A stretch of 7,657 nt of DNA, from contig CALKAJ010000092.1 of NCBI GenBank assembly GCA_937983305.1, positions 1 through 7,657 on the forward strand. The letters are read 5' to 3'. Shown here piece by piece: positions 6,430 to 7,657 of the stretch (the first letter of the stretch is position 1; the number at the start of each line of letters is the position of its first letter). Below the pieces are notes generated by a model, which was not told the DNA's origin, ran no database searches, and saw only the letters and a program-made list of their open reading frames with translations. Both the position numbers and the translations under genes were made by a program. The stretch comes from an uncultured Ignavibacteriota bacterium (GTDB lineage Bacteria > Bacteroidota > Ignavibacteria > Tepidaquicellales > Tepidaquicellaceae).

Positions 6430-6463
6430 CGTTTGTTGTTTCATTCCTTAATTTTAATAAATT

Positions 6464-7657
6464 ATGAGTAAAGTTACTGTTCTTGTTGGTCTTCAATGGG
6501 GTGACGAGGGTAAGGGAAAAATTGTAGATATTTTATGTCCGGATTACGATGTTGTAGCGAGGTATCAAGGTGGAGCTAATGCGGGACACACTATCGTATT
6601 TAATAATAAAAAGTATGTATTGCACCTTATCCCTTCAGGTATTTTCAATGAAAAGATAATTTGTGTTATTGGTAATGGTACTGTTATAGACCTTGAAGCT
6701 TTGAACGATGAAATAGAAATTGTTAAAAAAGAAAATTTAGATATATCTTCAAGACTTCTAATAAGCGGGAATGCACATGTTATATTGCAGTATCATAAGA
6801 TTGTAGATGCAATAAATGAGAGTAACACTAACAAAATAGGTACTACGAAGAAGGGAATAGGACCCTGTTATTTCGATAAGTATGCTCGTCGCGGGATTAA
6901 AATACAAGATATTGCTTTTGGTGAAGGGTTGTTAGAGAAAATATCCGAAAACCTTAATAATCTTAAAAAAATATTTCCTGACTCGAATGAACTGAAACTA
7001 CTTTCACCTGAAAAAATTCACGATGATCTTATAGCACAATTTACAAAAGTTAAGAACCTTGTTTCCGAGTCTCATATTTTTCTAAACAAGAAAATATTCG
7101 AGAAAAAAAGTATTTTGCTTGAAGGTGCACAGGGTGCCTTGCTTGATGTTGATTTTGGAACATATCCTTTTATAACATCTTCTCATCCAACTACAGGTGG
7201 TGCTTCTATTGGTACAGGAATCCCTGCAAATAAAATAAATTCAGCGGTAGGTATTTTTAAAGCTTATTTGACAAGAGTAGGGGAAGGACCTTTTCCTACC
7301 GAACTCTTTGACGAAAATGGAAAAATAATGTCTGTGAGAGGAAATGAATTTGGTGCAACAACGGGAAGACCTCGCCGCTGCGGATGGCTGGATTTAGTTG
7401 CTTTAAAATATGCAGTAATAATTAATGGTATTACTGATTTAGTCATTACTAAATCAGATGTTTTAGACACCTTTAATGAAATTAAAATTTGTACTTCATA
7501 CAATTACGGGGGAAATATTATTTCAGATTTCCCCTCCAATCTTAATCTTTTATCCCGAGTAAAACCGAATTATAAAATATTCAAGGGATGGAGAGTGTCT
7601 CTGAATGATATTGAAAAATTCGATGATTTACCGGTTGAATTTAAGGACTATATTTCT
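6464..7657 (+). CDS. purA: Adenylosuccinate synthetase (3' partial)
   Basis: PurA joins IMP and aspartate using GTP to form adenylosuccinate, the first committed step to AMP, in the cytosol. The frame is open from the ATG to the last base (398 codons). Family members have about 420-430 residues, so roughly 25-35 C-terminal residues lie outside the window. Conserved parts are the GTP-binding loop GLQWGDEGKGK (9-19) with catalytic D14, GGANAGHT (36-43) with catalytic H42, the family motif GTTKKGIGPCYFDKYARRG, LLEGAQGALLDVDFGTYPF, the GGASIGTGIP region, TRVGEGPFPTEL, TTGRPRRCGWLDLVAL with the substrate-binding arginines, and TKSDVLD as the guanine-contacting segment. No frameshift or missing key residue is seen. 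It follows the STAS gene by 34 bases with no visible terminator or Shine-Dalgarno, so it is probably in the same transcript as secDF. Confidence 0.97.
   Translation, partial: MSKVTVLVGLQWGDEGKGKIVDILCPDYDVVARYQGGANAGHTIVFNNKKYVLHLIPSGIFNEKIICVIGNGTVIDLEALNDEIEIVKKENLDISSRLLISGNAHVILQYHKIVDAINESNTNKIGTTKKGIGPCYFDKYARRGIKIQDIAFGEGLLEKISENLNNLKKIFPDSNELKLLSPEKIHDDLIAQFTKVKNLVSESHIFLNKKIFEKKSILLEGAQGALLDVDFGTYPFITSSHPTTGGASIGTGIPANKINSAVGIFKAYLTRVGEGPFPTELFDENGKIMSVRGNEFGATTGRPRRCGWLDLVALKYAVIINGITDLVITKSDVLDTFNEIKICTSYNYGGNIISDFPSNLNLLSRVKPNYKIFKGWRVSLNDIEKFDDLPVEFKDYIS

Noticed and set aside
6400..6463. Frameshift at the end of the STAS gene
   Set aside because: The last helix of the STAS fold seems missing, but only 34 bases remain before purA, too few to encode it in any frame, so a naturally short protein is more likely.
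7264..7503. Minus-strand open frame of 79 codons inside purA
   Set aside because: It is the shadow of conserved purA sequence; the plus frame carries the family motifs throughout.
1..7657. Mobile element, CRISPR array, tRNA or rRNA, riboswitch, or novel defence-like system
   Set aside because: No transposase or integrase motifs, terminal inverted repeats, regularly spaced repeats or structured RNA pattern were seen on either strand; nearly all of the window is taken up by recognised housekeeping genes.

Overview
The window is an AT-rich stretch of bacterial chromosome made of housekeeping genes. I see no mobile element, CRISPR array, RNA gene or defence locus, and nothing that convincingly makes up a new system. 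The organism is very probably a member of the Bacteroidetes/Chlorobi (FCB) group. Evidence for this is a promoter upstream of secD that fits the TTTG / TAnnTTTG pattern known from Bacteroidetes, and mostly absent Shine-Dalgarno sequences. Other support comes from the style of the PyrE, SecD and outer-membrane proteins. SecD and SecF are separate proteins here, whereas most Bacteroidetes proper carry one fused SecDF. With the low GC, I infer an Ignavibacteria/Chlorobi-side lineage; this is inference, not proof.

Layout. (1) Bases 1-724, plus strand: the 3' part of an outer-membrane beta-barrel protein gene, cut by the window start near the expected mature N-terminus. (2) Bases 737-2139, minus strand: a two-gene unit, murI then pyrE, overlapping by 4 bases (ATGA), which converges on the barrel gene with only 12 bases between stop codons. 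(3) Bases 2140-2223: an 84-base divergent promoter region. (4) Bases 2224-2967, plus strand: an MlaF-type ABC ATPase without its permease or MCE partner nearby. (5) Bases 2968-3103: a 136-base spacer holding a perfect 17-base palindrome, a good promoter and a GGAG ribosome binding site for a TTG start. (6) Bases 3104-7657, plus strand: a tightly packed run secD - secF - small STAS-domain gene - purA, with gaps of 37, 16 and 34 bases, probably one transcript. purA runs off the window end with roughly the last 25-35 residues missing.

Functionally the region mixes envelope work with nucleotide synthesis. The envelope genes cover preprotein translocation by SecDF, lipid transport by the MlaF-like ATPase, D-glutamate for peptidoglycan by MurI, and an outer-membrane barrel. 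PyrE makes a pyrimidine nucleotide and PurA commits IMP to AMP. The items most worth a second look are the palindromic operator candidate on the secD promoter, the STAS protein inside the secDF-purA run, the 75-residue lysine-rich insertion in SecD, and the orphan MlaF-type ATPase.
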